Assembly (NCBI GenBank): GCA_963668245.2
Contig: OY764195.2
Span: forward strand, 1,798,001-1,862,000
Direction: 5' to 3'
Origin: Anoxybacterium sp963668245
Lineage (GTDB): Bacteria; Bacillota; Clostridia; Peptostreptococcales; Anaerovoracaceae
Length of the DNA stretch: 64,000 nucleotides
Shown: positions 62,751-64,000 of the stretch, piece by piece
Layout of the letters: every line of letters starts with the position of its first letter
How positions within the stretch are numbered: position 1 is the first letter of the stretch
The notes under the pieces: model-generated
Told to the model about the DNA's origin: nothing
What the model saw: only the letters and a program-made list of their open reading frames with translations
Databases searched by the model: none
Program-made: the position numbers and the translations under genes

Positions 62751-62807
62751 AAGTAAATGTGTCAAGCAGATAAAAACACTGCGAAACGCTGCAAATTACA
62801 TGGATAT

Positions 62808-62883
62808 GGGCGCATAGCTCAGCTGGGAGAGCACCTGCCTTACAAGCAGGGGGTCATAGGTTCGAGCCCTATTGCGCCCACCA
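62808..62883 (+). tRNA. tRNA-Val (TAC)
   Basis: 76 bases, acceptor GGGCGCA / TGCGCCC, anticodon TAC, encoded CCA. First gene after P2. Confidence 0.97.
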
Positions 62884-62924
62884 TATTCACTAAAACCAGA
62901 AAGACAGAACGAGATTCTGAAAAT

Positions 62925-63001
62925 GGCCTGGTAGTTCAGTTGGTTAGAATGCCAGCCTGTCACGCTGGAGGTCGTCGGTTCGAGCCCGATCCAGGTCGCC
63001 A
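62925..63001 (+). tRNA. tRNA-Asp (GTC)
   Basis: 77 bases, acceptor GGCCTGG / CCAGGTC (one G-U), anticodon GTC, encoded CCA. Confidence 0.97.
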
Positions 63002-63017
63002 TTTCAAAAACATATAT

Positions 63018-63092
63018 GCTGGTGTGGCTCAACGGTAGAGCAGCTGATTTGTAATCAGCAGGTTGGGGGTTCGATTCCCTTCGCCAGCTCCA
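63018..63092 (+). tRNA. tRNA-Thr (TGT)
   Basis: 75 bases, acceptor GCTGGTG / CGCCAGC (one G-U), anticodon TGT, encoded CCA. Confidence 0.97.
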
Positions 63093-63149
63093 AAATTTTG
63101 ACAATACGTTGCTTAGCAACAGATGAAGCTTGATAATTTCATAAAATCT

Positions 63150-63234
63150 GGAGGGATTCCCGAGTGGCTAAAGGGGGCGGACTGTAAATCCGTTAGCTGA
63201 GCTTTCGGTGGTTCGAATCCACCTCCCTCCACCA
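63150..63234 (+). tRNA. tRNA-Tyr (GTA)
   Basis: 85 bases with a long variable arm, acceptor GGAGGGA / TCCCTCC, anticodon GTA, encoded CCA. Confidence 0.97.
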
Positions 63235-63241
63235 AATATAT

Positions 63242-63316
63242 GCGGAAGTGGCTCAGGGGTAGAGCATCGCCTTGCCAAGGCGAGGGTCGCGAGTTCGAAT
63301 CTCGTCTTCCGCTCCA
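63242..63316 (+). tRNA. tRNA-Gly (GCC)
   Basis: 75 bases, acceptor GCGGAAG / CTTCCGC, anticodon GCC, encoded CCA. Confidence 0.97.
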
Positions 63317-63322
63317 CAATAT

Positions 63323-63396
63323 GCGGATGTAGTTCAATGGTAGAACTTCAGCCTTCCAAGCTGATAGCGTGAGTTCGATTCTCATCATCCGCTCCA
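63323..63396 (+). tRNA. tRNA-Gly (TCC)
   Basis: 74 bases, acceptor GCGGATG / CATCCGC, anticodon TCC, encoded CCA. Similar to its neighbour, probably an old duplicate. Confidence 0.97.
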
Positions 63397-63407
63397 TTTT
63401 AAAAAGT

Positions 63408-63484
63408 GGGCTCATAGCTCAGCTGGATAGAGCAACGGCCTTCTAAGCCGTTTGTCCGGGGTTCGAATCCCTGTGGGCTCGCCA
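63408..63484 (+). tRNA. tRNA-Arg (TCT)
   Basis: 77 bases, anticodon TCT, encoded CCA. The acceptor GGGCTCA / TGGGCTC contains two G-U pairs. Confidence 0.95.
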
Positions 63485-63495
63485 TTTTTTTATGA

Positions 63496-63571
63496 TGGGG
63501 TATAGCCAAGCCGGTAAGGCAACGGACTTTGACTCCGTCATTCGTAGGTTCGAGTCCTGCTACCCCAGCCA
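63496..63571 (+). tRNA. tRNA-Gln (TTG)
   Basis: 76 bases, acceptor TGGGGTA / TACCCCA, anticodon TTG, encoded CCA. Confidence 0.97.
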
Positions 63572-63575
63572 TTTT

Positions 63576-63651
63576 GACCCATTAGCTCAGTCGGTAGAGC
63601 ACTTGACTTTTAATCAAGGTGTCCCGCGTTCGAATCGCGGATGGGTCACCA
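63576..63651 (+). tRNA. tRNA-Lys (TTT)
   Basis: 76 bases, acceptor GACCCAT / ATGGGTC, anticodon TTT, encoded CCA. Only four bases separate it from tRNA-Gln. Confidence 0.97.
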
Positions 63652-63685
63652 ATTTTACCAGATGAATGGTAGTAGAACCTAACGA

Positions 63686-63774
63686 GGAGAGGTGTCCGAG
63701 CGGTTTAAGGAGCTGGTCTTGAAAACCAGTGACTCCGAAAGGGGCCGTGGGTTCGAATCCCACCCTCTCCGCCA
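63686..63774 (+). tRNA. tRNA-Ser (TGA)
   Basis: 89 bases with a long variable arm, acceptor GGAGAGG / CCTCTCC, anticodon TGA, encoded CCA. Confidence 0.97.
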
Positions 63775-63800
63775 CAATAAGATTCAGGATGACAAACCAT

Positions 63801-63892
63801 GGAGAAGTACTCAAGCAGGCTCAAGAGGACGGTTTGCTAAACCGTTAGACCGGGTAACTGGTGCATGGGTTCGAATCCCATCTTCTCCGCCA
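63801..63892 (+). tRNA. tRNA-Ser (GCT)
   Basis: 92 bases with a long variable arm, acceptor GGAGAAG / CTTCTCC, anticodon GCT, encoded CCA. Confidence 0.97.
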
Positions 63893-63895
63893 TGT

Positions 63896-63971
63896 AGGGG
63901 CATAGCTCAGTTGGTAGAGCAGTGGTCTCCAAAACCACGTGCCGTGGGTTCAAGTCCTACTGCCCCTGCCA
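63896..63971 (+). tRNA. tRNA-Trp (CCA)
   Basis: 76 bases, acceptor AGGGGCA / TGCCCCT, anticodon CCA, encoded CCA. Last tRNA seen; the 29 bases after it show no terminator, so the array may continue. Confidence 0.96.
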
Positions 63972-64000
63972 AATGAATTTTATAGACCAACAATCGGGGT

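Noticed and set aside
62757..63976. Several open frames across the tRNA genes on both strands, with peptides such as RRESNPQPADYKSAALPLSH
   Set aside because: These are the known spurious translations of tRNA clusters and coincide exactly with the tRNA genes.

Overview
The window is a low-GC, gene-dense chromosomal segment of a Clostridia-type Firmicute. The signs are CodY, HslVU in the Bacillus-type arrangement, a K+-dependent membrane pyrophosphatase, SD-led genes with many TTG starts, no outer-membrane partners for its RND pumps, and an amino-acid-fermenter gene set (branched-chain amino acid uptake, hydantoinase, molybdate uptake, sigma-54). A member of the Peptostreptococcales/Anaerovoracaceae is my guess, not a demonstrated placement. 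I see no prophage, insertion sequence, CRISPR array or rRNA operon.

Layout. 1-5.0 kb: TetR repressor divergent from an RND efflux pair, with two perfect operator palindromes between them, then remains of a sensor histidine kinase. 5.3-7.3 kb: LysR regulator divergent from AzlCD (branched-chain amino acid export). 7.4-10.7 kb: molybdate operon modABCD (minus strand), with a palindrome inside the modA promoter. 10.8-13.3 kb: permease with a His/Cys-rich loop, its TIGR03943-type partner and a NifX-like protein. 13.4-16.4 kb: LysM/G5/NlpC-P60 wall hydrolase and a three-gene DUF2089 cluster. 16.5-21.6 kb: a chemoreceptor with repeated HAMP-like modules, a 58-residue zinc-ribbon protein and a DEAD-box helicase. 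21.7-24.8 kb: NCS1 permease and hydantoinase. 25.0-29.8 kb: a second, unrelated RND operon ending in its own TetR gene, again with two operator-like sites at the promoter. 30.0-34.8 kb: nth, a SEC-C protein, hom, trmL and rpoN. 34.9-41.7 kb: gap-pgk-tpiA-eno, secG and hppA. 41.9-47.2 kb: livJHMGF plus a CBS/ACT protein. 47.3-53.1 kb: rnr, an MBL hydrolase, yraN, comM and dprA. 53.1-55.0 kb: DUF4230 protein, TspO and an unknown membrane protein. 55.1-62.5 kb: topA, hslV, hslU, codY, hflX and an IMPACT-family protein. 62.6-64 kb: an array of 13 tRNA genes that may continue beyond the window.

How it fits together. Nutrient sensing and amino acid traffic dominate: CodY, AzlCD, Liv, hom, and NCS1/hydantoinase with a CodY-like box upstream. 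Energy metabolism is represented by lower glycolysis (without a phosphoglycerate mutase gene in the operon) and the ion-pumping pyrophosphatase. Two efflux pumps each have a dedicated TetR protein. Several annotated starts were moved to the codon that sits the right distance from a Shine-Dalgarno sequence; these choices are explained gene by gene. Nothing here is clearly a new multi-gene system. The least explained units are the permease/TIGR03943/NifX cluster, the DUF2089 triad, and the regulatory stretch between livJ and livH.
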